From: Blastococcus fimeti
GTDB lineage: Bacteria > Actinomycetota > Actinomycetes > Mycobacteriales > Geodermatophilaceae
Direction: 5' to 3'
Assembly: GCA_900102115.1 (NCBI GenBank)
Contig: FNAW01000001.1
Location: 186,001-250,000, forward strand
Length of the DNA stretch: 64,000 nt
Shown here: one piece after another, positions 1-9,253 of the stretch
Layout of the letters: each line of letters starts with the position of its first letter
Position numbering within the stretch: position 1 is the first letter of the stretch
The notes under the pieces: generated by a model
What the model saw: the letters and a program-made list of their open reading frames with translations, nothing else
What the model was told of the DNA's origin: nothing
Databases searched by the model: none
Translations under genes and position numbers: made by a program

Positions 1-794
1 AGCAGGCCGGCGGTCCGCATCTGCTTGAGGACCGGGCTGGGCGCGTGCAGCCGCTTGCCCGAGACCGCGTGCAGCGCGTCGAGGACGTCGTAGGCGGTGT
101 CGACGCCGATGAGGTCCAGGACCTGCAGCGGGCCCATGGGCAGGCCGCAGCCGAACCGCATGGCGGCGTCGATGTCCTCGCGGCTGGCGTAGCCGTTCTC
201 GAACATCGAGACGGCGTGGTTGAGGTAGCCGAACAGCAGCGCGTCGGTGATGAAGCCGGGGTTGTCGCCCACGGTCACCGCGACCTTGCCCAGGCGCTCG
301 ACCAGGGCCACCGCGTCCTCGATGACCGTCGGGTCGGTGACGGCGGTGCGGGCGACCTGGACCAGCGTCGCCGTCGGCACGGCGTTGGCGAAGTGCAGCC
401 CGACGACCTTGCTCGGCCGGCCGGTGCCCACCGCGAGCTCGGTGACCGAGAGGCTCGAGGTGTTCGTCGCCAGGATGGTGTCCGGCCCGGTGATCTTGTC
501 GAGCTGGGCGAGGATCTCCGCCTTCAGCGCGAGGCGCTCGGGCACGGCCTCGACGACGAGCTCCGCCGCGGCGAGGTCCTCGAGCGCGGTGGTGTAGCGG
601 ATGCGGCCGAGTGCGGCGTCGTCGGCCTCACCGGCGGCGATCGAGCGCTCGATCGCGGCGCGGCCGCGTGCGGCGGCCTCGTCGCTGACCTCGACGGCCG
701 TGACCGACAGGCCCGCCCGGGCGAGTGCTTCCGCGATGGCGGCACCCGCGGTGCCCAGCCCCACGATGCCGACCTCGTTCAATTCCCTGGCCAC
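1..794 (-). CDS. 3-hydroxybutyryl-CoA dehydrogenase, 3' end cut by the window edge
   Basis: This NAD(P)-dependent dehydrogenase interconverts 3-hydroxybutyryl-CoA and acetoacetyl-CoA in beta-oxidation or C4 acyl-CoA metabolism. The N-terminus has the Rossmann pattern VGIVGLGTAGAAIAEALARA. The conserved ATNTSSLSVTELA and GLHFANAVP blocks follow, and then the C-terminal dimer domain with PGFITDALL and GPLQVLDLIG. About 264 residues are visible of the usual 280-290, so only the tail is missing. I chose the GTG at 794 because a GGAGGG ribosome site lies 8 bases upstream; the ATG just before it hits a stop after seven codons. Its neighbours (enoyl-CoA hydratase and B12 mutase) also act on acyl-CoAs. 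The substrate length is inferred. Confidence 0.9.
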   Translation of the reverse strand, partial: MARELNEVGIVGLGTAGAAIAEALARAGLSVTAVEVSDEAAARGRAAIERSIAAGEADDAALGRIRYTTALEDLAAAELVVEAVPERLALKAEILAQLDKITGPDTILATNTSSLSVTELAVGTGRPSKVVGLHFANAVPTATLVQVARTAVTDPTVIEDAVALVERLGKVAVTVGDNPGFITDALLFGYLNHAVSMFENGYASREDIDAAMRFGCGLPMGPLQVLDLIGVDTAYDVLDALHAVSGKRLHAPSPVLKQMRTAGL

Positions 795-867
795 GTTGCC
801 ATCCCTCCACCGTCGGTGATCGGTGGGCAGTCTCTCATTCGCGCCGCGGGCACCCGGAGGTGACGCC

Positions 868-1539
868 TCAGAACAGGCGCTGGGAGGGGTCGTCGGTCCC
901 CTTGAGGACGGCGTAGTCCACGGTGACGCAGTCGATGCCCCGGTCGGCGGCGAGCACCCGCGCCTGCGGCTTGATCGCCTGAGCGGCGAAGACGCCCTTC
1001 ACCGGAGCGAGCAGCGGGTCGCGGTTGAGCAGCTCGAGGTAGCGGGTCAGCTGCTCGACACCGTCGATCTCGCCCCGTCGCTTGATCTCCACCGCGACGG
1101 TGGTCCCGGTGGCGTCCCGGCAGAGCAGGTCCACCGGGCCGATCGCCGTCGGGTACTCGCGGCGGACCAGGGACCACCCCTGCCCGAAGGTCTCCACGTG
1201 CATCGCCAGCAGCCGCTGCAGCTCGGCCTCGACGCCGTCCTTCTGCAGGCCCGGGTCGACGCCGAGCTCGTGGGCGTGGTCGTGCTCGACCGACTCGATG
1301 GTGATGATCAGCTGCTCGCCGGCCTTGTTGGTGACCGTCCAGGTGCCCGCACCGTCGGTGAGCTCCTCGCGCAGCGAGCAGGGCGGGCTCATCCAGTTCA
1401 GCGGCTTGTAGGCGCGGTCGTCGGCGTGGATCGACACCGAGCCGTCGGCCTTCACCAGCAGCAGGCGGGTGGCCATCGGCAGGTGGGCGGTGAGCCGCCC
1501 GATGTAGTCGACGGAGCAGCGGGCAATGACCAGACGCAC
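868..1539 (-). CDS. nucS: Mismatch-specific endonuclease NucS
   Basis: NucS is the endonuclease of the non-canonical, MutS/MutL-independent mismatch repair of actinobacteria and archaea. It cuts both strands at G-T, G-G and T-T mismatches and works with the beta clamp. The 223-residue protein begins [20 protein letters not shown], as in mycobacterial NucS. It carries the RecB-like nuclease residues D137 (GPVDLL), E151 and K153 (EIK) and ends in a short LF tail. The reading frame stays open upstream, but homology fixes the GTG at 1539. A TACCGT box (1548-1553, minus strand) ends 8 bases before it, so the mRNA is probably leaderless. It is divergent from the lipoprotein gene, with 26 bases between starts. 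Confidence 0.95.
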   Translation of the reverse strand: MRLVIARCSVDYIGRLTAHLPMATRLLLVKADGSVSIHADDRAYKPLNWMSPPCSLREELTDGAGTWTVTNKAGEQLIITIESVEHDHAHELGVDPGLQKDGVEAELQRLLAMHVETFGQGWSLVRREYPTAIGPVDLLCRDATGTTVAVEIKRRGEIDGVEQLTRYLELLNRDPLLAPVKGVFAAQAIKPQARVLAADRGIDCVTVDYAVLKGTDDPSQRLF

Positions 1540-1565
1540 GGGCGCCGACGGTACAGACTGTCCGG

Positions 1566-2495
1566 GTGAGCGCAGCGGGCGGCGGGCGAGGACGAGCGAG
1601 GGTTCCTGCCCTCCTCCGCCGGGGCGCGTCCGGAGCCGCCCTCGTGGCACTGCTCGCCGCCTGCACCGGGTCCGAGGGCGACCCCGTCGCCGCCGCGCCG
1701 CCGTCCGCGGAGGCCGCGCCGCCGTCCGCGGAGGCCCTGCACGTCGTGCTGCAGATCGGCGAGGTCGGCGGCTACGTGCCGGCGCCCTACGCCGCGGCCC
1801 GGCTGCCCGTCGTCACCGTCTACTCCGACGGCCGGGTCCTCATCCCCGTTCCGGCTCCGGCCACCGCCGGGGTTCCCGCGGTGCCGGCGATCGAGGTGCA
1901 CCACTTGGACGGCGAGGGCCTCGAGGAGCTGGTGACCCTCGCCCTCGAGGCCGGCGTGGCCGAGGAGGCCGACCTCGGCTCCCCCTCGGTCACCGACCAG
2001 ACCGACACGCGCTTCGTCCTGCACACCGACGACGTCGACGCCACGCGTGAGGTCTACGCCCTCGCCATCGGCTCGGCGCCGGGTGGCGGCGGCATCTCCG
2101 GCGTGACTCCGGCACAGGCCGCGGACCGCCAACGGCTGTCCGGGCTGATCGAGCAGTTCCGCGACCTCCCGGACGCGCTCGGTGCCGCGCGGGTCCGTGG
2201 CCCCGAGCCGTATCCGGCCGAGGCCGTCGCCGCGATCACCTCCGGCTTCATCGAACCGTCGTGGGGGGAGGCCCCGGCGGAGCGCACGTGGCCGGGACCG
2301 GAGCTGGGCACCGGCATCCCGGGGATCGCCGGCTGCACCCTGCTCACCGGGGACGACGCCCAGCAGCTCCTGGACGCCGCCGCCGACGCCACCGACCGGA
2401 CCCCGTGGCGGGGGCCCGACGGGCAGCGCTGGTCGGTGCTGGTCCGTCCACTGCTCCCCCACGAGACCGGTTGCGCGGACCTCCCCCTGGCATGA
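1566..2495 (+). CDS. Putative secreted lipoprotein of unknown function
   Basis: The 309-residue product has an arginine-rich N-terminus, a short hydrophobic stretch and a lipobox LLAAC with the lipidated cysteine near residue 33, so it is probably anchored on the outer face of the cytoplasmic membrane. An alanine/proline-rich linker follows and includes a tandem repeat of AAPPSAE. The rest is a globular domain without a motif I recognise. The GTG at 1566 is the only start that keeps the complete signal peptide. The gene ends at a strong hairpin shared with the convergent symporter gene. I do not assign a function. Confidence 0.75.
   Translation: MSAAGGGRGRARVPALLRRGASGAALVALLAACTGSEGDPVAAAPPSAEAAPPSAEALHVVLQIGEVGGYVPAPYAAARLPVVTVYSDGRVLIPVPAPATAGVPAVPAIEVHHLDGEGLEELVTLALEAGVAEEADLGSPSVTDQTDTRFVLHTDDVDATREVYALAIGSAPGGGGISGVTPAQAADRQRLSGLIEQFRDLPDALGAARVRGPEPYPAEAVAAITSGFIEPSWGEAPAERTWPGPELGTGIPGIAGCTLLTGDDAQQLLDAAADATDRTPWRGPDGQRWSVLVRPLLPHETGCADLPLA
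1692..1733 (+). repeat. 21-bp perfect tandem duplication inside the lipoprotein gene
   Basis: Two identical 21-base units (1692-1712 and 1713-1733) encode AAPPSAE twice, in the linker just after the lipidation site. The unit is a multiple of three, so copy-number slippage would keep the frame and only change linker length. Confidence 0.9.
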
Positions 2496-2498
2496 CGA

Positions 2499-2534
2499 AC
2501 GGGCCCGGCTCCTCTGGAGAGGAACCGGGCCCGT
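2499..2534. terminator. Bidirectional hairpin terminator
   Basis: Near-perfect inverted repeat between two convergent genes: the arm ACGGGCCCGGCTCCTCT is followed by a 2-base loop and its complement, with one C/A mismatch. No strong T-run follows on either side, as is common in GC-rich actinobacteria. Confidence 0.8.
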
Positions 2535-2548
2535 CGGGCGCACAGCGG

Positions 2549-3907
2549 CTAGACCGTGGCGGGCCGGCGCAGGTCGGCGTCCACGCCGTCCTGCTCCTCG
2601 ACCGCGGCCAGCGGCTCGACCGGCGAGGTCGAGTTGTACCGCTCGAGGTCGAGGATGCCCTCGCGCTTGGCCACGATCGTCGGCACCAGCGCCTGGCCGG
2701 CCACGTTCACCGCGGTGCGGCCCATGTCGAGGATCGGGTCGATCGCCAGCAGCAGGCCGACGCCGGCCAGCGGCAGGCCCAGGGTCGACAGCGTGAGGGT
2801 CAGCATGACCACGGCGCCGGTGACGCCGGCGGTCGCGGCCGAGCCGATGACCGAGACCAACGCGATGAGCAGGTAGTCGGTGATGCCGAGCTCCACGCCG
2901 AAGAACTGGGCGACGAAGATCGCGGCCAGCGCCGGGTAGATCGCGGCGCAGCCGTCCATCTTGGTGGTCGCGCCCAGCGGCACGGCGAACGACGCATAGG
3001 ACCGCGGCACGCCGAGGTTCTGCTCGGTCACCCGCTCGGTCACCGGCAGGGTGCCGATCGAGGAGCGGGAGACGAAGGCCAGCTGGATCGCGGGCCACGC
3101 ACCGGCGAAGTACCGCAGCGGCGAGAGGCCGTGCGCCTTGAGCAGCACCGGGTAGACGACGAACAGCACCAGGGCCAGACCCGCGTAGACCGCGCCGGCG
3201 AAGACGCCGAGCGAGCCGAGGGAGTCCCAGCCGTAGCTGGCGACGGCGTTGCCGATGAGGCCGACGGTGCCGATCGGGGCCAGCAGGATGACCCACCAGA
3301 GCACCTTCTGGACGATTGCCAGGGCGGAGCGGGTGAGGTTCAGGAACGGGTCGGCGGCCGGGCCCACCTTGAGGGCGGCGACGCCGATCGCGACCGAGAT
3401 GACGATCAGCTGCAGCACGTTGAACGACAGGCCGATCGAGCCGTCGCTGCCGGCGGATGCCTGCAGGCCGAGGATGTTGCCGGGCACCAGGCCGGTCAGG
3501 AAGTCCCACCAGCCGCCGGTCGTGCCGACGTCCTGGGCGCTCGCGGCGTCGACGGAGCTGTTGCTGCCGGGCTGGGTCAGCAGGCCCAGGCCGATGCCGA
3601 TCGCGACGGCGATCAGCGCGGTGATGGCGAACCACAGCAGGGTCTGCGCGGCCAGCCGGGCGGCGTTGGAGACCTCCTTGAGGTTGGCGATCGAGACGAT
3701 GACCGCGGTGACGATCAGCGCGGGGACCAGGGCCTTGAGCAGCGAGACGAAGCTGCTGCCGATGGTCTGCAGGGTGCTGGTCAGCCAGTTGGGCGAGCCG
3801 TCGGAGACGGTGCCCATCTCGCGGGCGACGAAGCCGAGGGCGACGCCGACCACGAGGGCGAGGAGGACCTGCGCGCCGAAGGGCACGCGGCGGAGACGAG
3901 CGAGCAC
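2549..3907 (-). CDS. Dicarboxylate/amino acid:cation symporter (DAACS family)
   Basis: This integral membrane carrier of the GltP/DctA family takes up acidic amino acids or C4-dicarboxylates with Na+ or H+. The 452 residues show many hydrophobic segments and the family's signature region: a serine-containing re-entrant loop (FVSRSSIGTLPVT) followed by FAVPLGATTKMDGCAAIYPA, the counterpart of the usual NMDGT motif. The motif reads KMDGC here, so substrate or cation preference may differ from GltP. The last 20-30 residues are hydrophilic and unremarkable. It stands alone, convergent with the lipoprotein gene and separated from the hydratase gene by about 180 bases in which I see no gene. Confidence 0.9.
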   Translation of the reverse strand: MLARLRRVPFGAQVLLALVVGVALGFVAREMGTVSDGSPNWLTSTLQTIGSSFVSLLKALVPALIVTAVIVSIANLKEVSNAARLAAQTLLWFAITALIAVAIGIGLGLLTQPGSNSSVDAASAQDVGTTGGWWDFLTGLVPGNILGLQASAGSDGSIGLSFNVLQLIVISVAIGVAALKVGPAADPFLNLTRSALAIVQKVLWWVILLAPIGTVGLIGNAVASYGWDSLGSLGVFAGAVYAGLALVLFVVYPVLLKAHGLSPLRYFAGAWPAIQLAFVSRSSIGTLPVTERVTEQNLGVPRSYASFAVPLGATTKMDGCAAIYPALAAIFVAQFFGVELGITDYLLIALVSVIGSAATAGVTGAVVMLTLTLSTLGLPLAGVGLLLAIDPILDMGRTAVNVAGQALVPTIVAKREGILDLERYNSTSPVEPLAAVEEQDGVDADLRRPATV

Positions 3908-4086
3908 GGGAGGACGACCGATCTACGGGAGGAGAGGGAGGACGGCAGGAGCGGGGAGCGTCAACAGCTCGCGGTCGTCATCCGCCCGTAGTCGAGGGCG
4001 CGCCTGCGCGTCAGGCCCCACACGTTGTGCACGGAGGGGTCAAGGCACGCGGCGGCGCGGCCATGCCCGCGTGTGTCCGGGTTCAC

Positions 4087-4857
4087 TCAGTCGGTCCAGA
4101 CCGGCGGGCGCTTCTCCAGGAACGACGCCATGCCCTCCCGGGCCCCGTCGAGCTGGCTCGCCGCGGCCATCACCTCCACCGCCGTCGTGTAGGCGTCCCG
4201 CTCCGGGCGGTCGAGCTGGGCGTACATCGTCTGCTTGCCCCACGCCTTGCTGGCCCGGGAGCCGCGGGTCGCCCGGGCCACGAGATCGGCGACCGCTGCG
4301 TCGAGCTCGTCGTCCGGGACCACCCGGTTGACCAGCCCCCAGTCCAGCGCCGTCCGGGCGTCGATGACGTCGCCGGTGAGCGCCAGCTCCATCGCCCGCT
4401 TCCGGCCGACGTTGCGCGCGATCGCCACCATCGGGGTGTGGCAGAACCACCCGCCCTTGCCCCCGGGCGCGGCGAAGCCGGCCGACTCCGCGGCGACCGC
4501 CAGGTCGCACGAGGCGACCAGCTGGCAGCCCGCGGCGGTCGCCAGGGCGTGCACGCGGGCCACGACCACCTGCGGCACGTCCTGGAGGGTCTGCATCAGC
4601 TCGGTGCACAGCTGCAGGAGGCTGCGCACCTCGGCGATCGGCTTCCCGGCCACGTCGCCGAAGTCGTGGCCGGCGCTGAACACCGGCCCCTCGGCGGCCA
4701 GGACGATGCCGGTGGCGTCGCTCGAGCCGGCCTCGGTCACGGCAGCGAGCAGTTGCGTGAGGTGCTCGCGGGAGAGCGCGTTGCGGCGCGCCGCCCGCAC
4801 CATCGTGATGCGGACGGCGTCGCCGTCCCGTTCCACCCGGGGTGCGCCGTCAGCCAT
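4087..4857 (-). CDS. Enoyl-CoA hydratase/isomerase family protein, ECHDC3-like, catalytic glutamates absent
   Basis: Crotonase-fold protein of 256 residues. It has the CoA-binding FSAGHDF region and the oxyanion-hole stretch AAGCQLVASCDLAVA. Where classical hydratases have glutamates 144 and 164, this protein has Q112 (in GCQL) and G132 (in APGGKGG). The C-terminus EGMASFLEKRPPVWTD closely resembles human ECHDC3, which also lacks both glutamates. Ordinary hydratase activity is therefore unlikely, and the reaction is unknown. It follows meaA by 18 bases on the same strand, but a TAGCGT box (4864-4869) six bases before the ATG suggests its own leaderless start as well. The link to MeaA chemistry is inferred from position. 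Confidence 0.88.
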   Translation of the reverse strand: MADGAPRVERDGDAVRITMVRAARRNALSREHLTQLLAAVTEAGSSDATGIVLAAEGPVFSAGHDFGDVAGKPIAEVRSLLQLCTELMQTLQDVPQVVVARVHALATAAGCQLVASCDLAVAAESAGFAAPGGKGGWFCHTPMVAIARNVGRKRAMELALTGDVIDARTALDWGLVNRVVPDDELDAAVADLVARATRGSRASKAWGKQTMYAQLDRPERDAYTTAVEVMAAASQLDGAREGMASFLEKRPPVWTD

Positions 4858-4875
4858 GTGACGACGCTACCGACC

Positions 4876-6894
4876 TCAGGCCGGGGTGGGCACCTTCTCG
4901 TCGAGCCCGTTCGCCTCGCGGATCACGTCGACCACCGACCCCATGATCTCGGTCAGGCCGAAGTCCTTGGGCGTGAAGACGCGGGCCACCCCCTGCTCGC
5001 GCAGCCGTCGTGCGTCGCTGTCCGGGATGATCCCGCCGACGACCACCGGGACGTCGTCCAGGCCGGCCTCCTTCAGCCCGCGCAGCACCGCCGGCACCAC
5101 CTGCAGGTGGGAGCCGGAGAGCACCGACAGACCGACGACGTGCACGTCCTCCTCGACCGCGGCCGAGACGATCTGCGCCGGGGTCAGGCGGATGCCCTGG
5201 TAGATGACCTCGAAGCCGGCGTCGCGCGCGCGGACCGCGATCTGCTCGGCGCCGTTGGAGTGACCGTCCAGGCCCGGCTTGCCGACCAGGAAGCGCAGCC
5301 GTCCGCCGAGCTCCTCGCCCGTGGACCGCACCCGCTCGCGGATGTCGACCAGCGTCGCGTCGGCCTCGCCGCCGCTGCTGGCCGAGGCCACGCCGGTGGG
5401 GGCGCGGTACTCGCCGAACACCTCGCGCAGCACCCCGGCCCACTCCCCCGTCGTCACGCCCGCACGGGCGCAGTCGAGCGTGGCGGCCATCAGGTTGACG
5501 TCGGTCGCGGCCGCCGCGCGGAGGGCGTCGAGCGCCTTGTCGGCGGCGGCCTGGTCGCGCTCGGCCCGCCACGTCCGGACCGCCTCCTGGGCGGAGGCCT
5601 CCACGGCCGGGTCGACGACCATGATCGCGGCGTCGAGGTCGGCGGTGAGCGGGTTGGGCTCGGTCGTCTCGAACTTGTTGACGCCGACGACGACGTCCTC
5701 GCCGCTCTCGATCCGGCGGCGGCGCTCGGCGAGCGAGCCCACCATCGCGCTCTTCATGTAGCCGGACTCGACCGCCGCGACCGCGCCACCGAGCTCCTCG
5801 ACGCGGGCCATCTCGGCCTTGGCGCCCTCGACGAGGTCGGCGACCTTCTTCTCGACGACGACCGAGCCGGTGAACAGGTCCTCGTACTCGAGCAGGTCGG
5901 TCTCGTAGGCCAGCACCTGCTGGAGCCGCAGCGACCACTGCTGGTCCCAGGGCCGGGGCAGGCCGAGCGCCTCGTTCCAGGCCGGCAGCTGCACCGCCCG
6001 GGCCCGGGAGTCGCGGGACAGGGTGACCGCCAGCATCTCGAGCACGATGCGCTGGACGTTGTTCTCCGGCTGGGCCTCGGTCAGACCCAGGGAGTTGACC
6101 TGCACGCCGTAGCGGAAGCGGCGCTGCTTGGGGTCCTGCACGCCGTAGCGCTCCTCCGTCAGCTCGTCCCAGAGCTGGGTGAAGGCGCGCATCTTGCACA
6201 TCTCCTCGACGAAGCGGACGCCCGCGTTGACGAAGAAGGAGATGCGGGCGACGACCTCGCCGAACTTCTCCTGCGGCACCTGCCCGGAGTCGCGCACCGA
6301 GTCGAGGACGGCGATCGCGGTGCTGATCGCGTAGGCGATCTCCTGCTCCGGCGTCGCCCCGGCCTCCTGCAGGTGGTAGCTGCAGATGTTGATCGGGTTC
6401 CACTTCGGCATGGTCGTCACCGTGTAGGCGACCATGTCGGTGATCAGCCGCATCGAGGGAGCCGGCGGGAAGACGTAGGTCCCCCGCGACAGGTACTCCT
6501 TGATGATGTCGTTCTGCGTCGTGCCGGCCAGCTTGCTGACGTCGTGCCCGTGCTCCTCGGCGACCGCCTGGTAGAGCGCCAGGAGCCACATCGCCGTGGC
6601 GTTGATCGTCATCGACGTGTTCATCTCGTCGAGCGGGATGCCGTCGAACAGGGCGCGCATGTCACCGATGTGCGTGACCGGGACGCCCACCTTGCCGACC
6701 TCGCCGACGGCGAGCTCGTCGTCCGGGTCGTACCCGGTCTGCGTCGGCAGGTCGAAGGCCACCGAGAGGCCGGTCTGGCCCTTGGCCAGGTTGCGCCGGT
6801 ACAGGGCGTTGGACTCGGCCGGCGAGGAGTGGCCGGCGTAGGTGCGCATGACCCAGGGACGGTCACGCTCCTCCGGCGATGACGGGAACGGCAT
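4876..6894 (-). CDS. meaA: Coenzyme B12-dependent acyl-CoA mutase, MeaA/ethylmalonyl-CoA mutase type
   Basis: This adenosylcobalamin enzyme rearranges the carbon skeleton of an acyl-CoA. In the ethylmalonyl-CoA pathway the step is (2R)-ethylmalonyl-CoA to methylsuccinyl-CoA. The 672 residues begin with the MeaA signature RTYAGHSSPAESNALYRRNL, then GLSVAFDLPTQTGYDPDD and the mutase barrel. The B12-binding domain at the C-terminus has the DxHxxG motif D543-G-H545-S-N-G548. This distinguishes it from methylmalonyl-CoA mutase large subunits. The ATG at 6894 lies 8 bases after a TAGACT box, so the transcript is probably leaderless. The hydratase, dehydrogenase and adenosyltransferase genes nearby fit this role. 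No crotonyl-CoA carboxylase/reductase gene is in the window. Confidence 0.92.
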   Translation of the reverse strand: MPFPSSPEERDRPWVMRTYAGHSSPAESNALYRRNLAKGQTGLSVAFDLPTQTGYDPDDELAVGEVGKVGVPVTHIGDMRALFDGIPLDEMNTSMTINATAMWLLALYQAVAEEHGHDVSKLAGTTQNDIIKEYLSRGTYVFPPAPSMRLITDMVAYTVTTMPKWNPINICSYHLQEAGATPEQEIAYAISTAIAVLDSVRDSGQVPQEKFGEVVARISFFVNAGVRFVEEMCKMRAFTQLWDELTEERYGVQDPKQRRFRYGVQVNSLGLTEAQPENNVQRIVLEMLAVTLSRDSRARAVQLPAWNEALGLPRPWDQQWSLRLQQVLAYETDLLEYEDLFTGSVVVEKKVADLVEGAKAEMARVEELGGAVAAVESGYMKSAMVGSLAERRRRIESGEDVVVGVNKFETTEPNPLTADLDAAIMVVDPAVEASAQEAVRTWRAERDQAAADKALDALRAAAATDVNLMAATLDCARAGVTTGEWAGVLREVFGEYRAPTGVASASSGGEADATLVDIRERVRSTGEELGGRLRFLVGKPGLDGHSNGAEQIAVRARDAGFEVIYQGIRLTPAQIVSAAVEEDVHVVGLSVLSGSHLQVVPAVLRGLKEAGLDDVPVVVGGIIPDSDARRLREQGVARVFTPKDFGLTEIMGSVVDVIREANGLDEKVPTPA

Positions 6895-6993
6895 ACCGGC
6901 GGAGTCTAGGGCGGTCCCCGTACCGCAGCAGCCCCGCCCGGGCAACGGCACCCGGTGGCACACTCGATCGGGTCGTACCGAAGGGGGACGCCG

Positions 6994-7302
6994 GTGTCCG
7001 GAGGGCTCGGACCGATCGTGGTCATCCTGTTCGTCGTGGCCCTGCTGGCCCTCGTGACGCGGTGGGCCTTCGGCCCCGGTTACGGCCGGACGGCCACCCC
7101 GGCGGCGCCCACCGACGACGGGCTGCTCGTGCTCGTGGCCACGGTGACCGCACCGCAGACCGCCCGGGCGCTGCGGGCCGTGCTGTCCGACGCCGGCATC
7201 AGGTCCACCCAGCGCTCACCGGCGCCGCACCGCACCGACGTGCTGGTCTTCCCCGACGACGCGGCCCGCGCCCGGATGCTGGCGGCGTCCTTCTCCGGCT
7301 GA
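6994..7302 (+). CDS. Small single-pass membrane protein, unknown function
   Basis: A 102-residue protein with one N-terminal transmembrane helix (about residues 5-22, GPIVVILFVVALLALVT), followed by a soluble domain of about 70 residues. The soluble part has a beta-alpha-beta look (LLVLVATVTAPQTARALRAVL, then VLVFPDDAARARML) and recalls small ferredoxin-fold signal-transducing or DUF2007-like domains, but I cannot place it firmly. I chose the GTG at 6994 because an AAGGGGGA ribosome site lies 5 bases upstream. It is divergent from meaA and convergent with murA; the two stops are 7 bases apart. Confidence 0.7.
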   Translation: MSGGLGPIVVILFVVALLALVTRWAFGPGYGRTATPAAPTDDGLLVLVATVTAPQTARALRAVLSDAGIRSTQRSPAPHRTDVLVFPDDAARARMLAASFSG

Positions 7303-7309
7303 GCTCAGG

Positions 7310-8590
7310 TCAGCCGGGCCGCTGGGTCCGCTCGACCTGGGCGCCCAGGCCGCGCAGCTGCTCGACGAAGTGCGGGTAGCCGCGGTCGACGTGGTGCACC
7401 TCCTGCACCTCGGTCAGCCCGTCGGAGAGCAGGCCGGCCAGGACCAGCCCGGCGCCGGCCCGGATGTCGGTGGCCACGACCGGCGCGCTGGAGAGCCGCT
7501 CCCGCCCGCGGACGACGGCGTGGTGGCCGTCGATCCGCACGTCCGCGCCGAGGCGGACGAGCTCGTTGACGAACATGAACCGGCCCTCGAAGACGTTCTC
7601 CGTGATCAGGGCGGTGCCCGTGGAGACCGCCGCCAGCGCCACCGCCATCGGCTGCAGGTCGGTCGGGAACCCGGGGAAGGGCAGGGTCACGACGTCGACG
7701 GCGCGCGGCCGGTCGGCCATCGCGACGCGCAACCCGTCGGGCAGCTCCTCGACCGTGGCGCCGGCGTCGACGAGCTTGTCCAGCGCCACCCGCAGGTGGC
7801 CGGCCACGGCCCGCTCGATGACCACGTCGCCGCGCGTCATGACCGCCCCGATCGCCCACGTGCCGGCGACGATCCGGTCGGGCACGGTCGTGTAGGTGAC
7901 CGGCGAGAGGTTCTCCACGCCGTCGACGGTGAGGGTGGAGGTGCCGGCGCCGTCGATCCGCGCGCCCATCGCGATGAGCATCGCGCAGAGGTCGACGATC
8001 TCCGGCTCGCGGGCGGCGTTGTCGATCACCGTCGTCCCCTCGGCCAGCACCGCGGCCATGACGAGGTTCTCGGTGGCGCCCACCGACGGGAAGTCCAGCC
8101 AGATCGAGGTGCCGGTCAGCCGCGGCGCGGTGGCGACGAGGAAGCCGTGCTCGCTGATGATCGTGGCGCCCAGCCGCTCCAGGCCGGCGATGTGCATGTC
8201 CAGCCCGCGGGAGCCGATGGCGTCCCCGCCGGGCAGCGCGACCCGCGCACTGCCGCAGCGGGCGACCAGCGGGCCGAGCACGCTGATCGAGGCGCGCATC
8301 CGGCGCACGAGGTCGTAGTCGGTCTCCGTCGAGGGCTGCTCGGGCACGTCGACCACGACGCGGCCACCACCACCGCTGCCGGGCGTGGGCGTGTAGGTGA
8401 CGCCGCAGCCCAGCCGGCGCAGCACCTCGCTCATGATCGAGACGTCGAGGATGTCGGGCACCTCGTCGATCGCGGTGCGCCCCGGCGCCAGCAGCGCGGC
8501 GGCCATGAGCTTCAGCGCGCTGTTCTTGGCCCCGGTGACCCGTACCCGGCCGGTCAGCACCGCTCCACCGGTCACCTCGAAGCACTCCAC
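7310..8590 (-). CDS. murA: UDP-N-acetylglucosamine 1-carboxyvinyltransferase (MurA)
   Basis: MurA catalyses the first committed step of peptidoglycan synthesis, transferring enolpyruvyl from PEP to UDP-GlcNAc in the cytoplasm. The 426 residues include the N-terminal [16 protein letters not shown] (catalytic lysine), the [13 protein letters not shown] segment and the active-site loop [15 protein letters not shown]. The loop residue that is the fosfomycin-reactive cysteine (C115) in E. coli is aspartate here (D123, codon 8222-8224). The same change in M. tuberculosis MurA gives intrinsic fosfomycin resistance. The GTG at 8590 lies six bases after a TAGGGT box (8597-8602), indicating a leaderless mRNA. 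It is divergent from the adenosyltransferase gene. Confidence 0.96.
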   Translation of the reverse strand: MECFEVTGGAVLTGRVRVTGAKNSALKLMAAALLAPGRTAIDEVPDILDVSIMSEVLRRLGCGVTYTPTPGSGGGGRVVVDVPEQPSTETDYDLVRRMRASISVLGPLVARCGSARVALPGGDAIGSRGLDMHIAGLERLGATIISEHGFLVATAPRLTGTSIWLDFPSVGATENLVMAAVLAEGTTVIDNAAREPEIVDLCAMLIAMGARIDGAGTSTLTVDGVENLSPVTYTTVPDRIVAGTWAIGAVMTRGDVVIERAVAGHLRVALDKLVDAGATVEELPDGLRVAMADRPRAVDVVTLPFPGFPTDLQPMAVALAAVSTGTALITENVFEGRFMFVNELVRLGADVRIDGHHAVVRGRERLSSAPVVATDIRAGAGLVLAGLLSDGLTEVQEVHHVDRGYPHFVEQLRGLGAQVERTQRPG

Positions 8591-8649
8591 CGGAACACCC
8601 TACGGCGGCGGCCGGGGACTCTCCGTACGGCGGCTCTACGCTGGACGGC

Positions 8650-9243
8650 ATGACCGTCCGGCTCACCCGCATCTACACCAAGACCGGCGACGCCGGTCAG
8701 ACCCACCTGGGCGACATGAGCCGGGTGGCGAAGACCGATCCGCGACTGGTCGCCTACGCCGACGTGGACGAGACCAACAGCGTGCTGGGCACGGCGGTGG
8801 CCCTCGGCTCCCCCGAGCCGGCGCTCGCCGACCTGCTGCGCAGCATCCAGAACGACCTGTTCGACGTCGGCGCCGACCTCTGCACGCCGATCACGCCGGA
8901 CCCGGAGTACCCGCCGCTGCGCATCACCGCGGCCTACACCGAGCGGCTCGAGGCGGCCTGCGACGAGTACAACGAGACGCTGCCCAAGCTGAACAGCTTC
9001 ATCCTGCCGGGCGGCACGCCGCTGGCCGCCCTGCTGCACCAGGCCCGGGTCGTGGCCCGGCGGGCCGAGCGCAGCGTCTGGGCGCTGCTCGAGGCGGACG
9101 AGGCGAGCGGCCGGACCGGGGTCACGAACACCGAGACCGCGCGCTACCTCAACCGGTTGTCGGACCTGCTGTTCATCCTCTCCCGGGTGGCCAACCCGGG
9201 CGGGGACATCCTCTGGGTGCCCGGCGGCCCCACGGCCGGCTGA
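8650..9243 (+). CDS. pduO: Cob(I)yrinic acid a,c-diamide adenosyltransferase, PduO type
   Basis: This enzyme adenosylates cob(I)alamin with ATP to give coenzyme B12. The 197 residues carry the PduO-family motifs: RIYTKTGDAGQTHLGD (ATP-binding) at the N-terminus, NSFILPGG and RVVARRAER in the middle, and YLNRLSDLLF near the C-terminus. The ATG at 8650 follows a TACGCT box (8637-8642) by 7 bases, so the transcript is probably leaderless. Gene order with murA matches mycobacteria (Rv1314c/Rv1315). The product would feed cofactor to the B12 mutase encoded 1.8 kb away. Confidence 0.95.
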   Translation: MTVRLTRIYTKTGDAGQTHLGDMSRVAKTDPRLVAYADVDETNSVLGTAVALGSPEPALADLLRSIQNDLFDVGADLCTPITPDPEYPPLRITAAYTERLEAACDEYNETLPKLNSFILPGGTPLAALLHQARVVARRAERSVWALLEADEASGRTGVTNTETARYLNRLSDLLFILSRVANPGGDILWVPGGPTAG

Positions 9244-9253
9244 TCCCCCGCGG

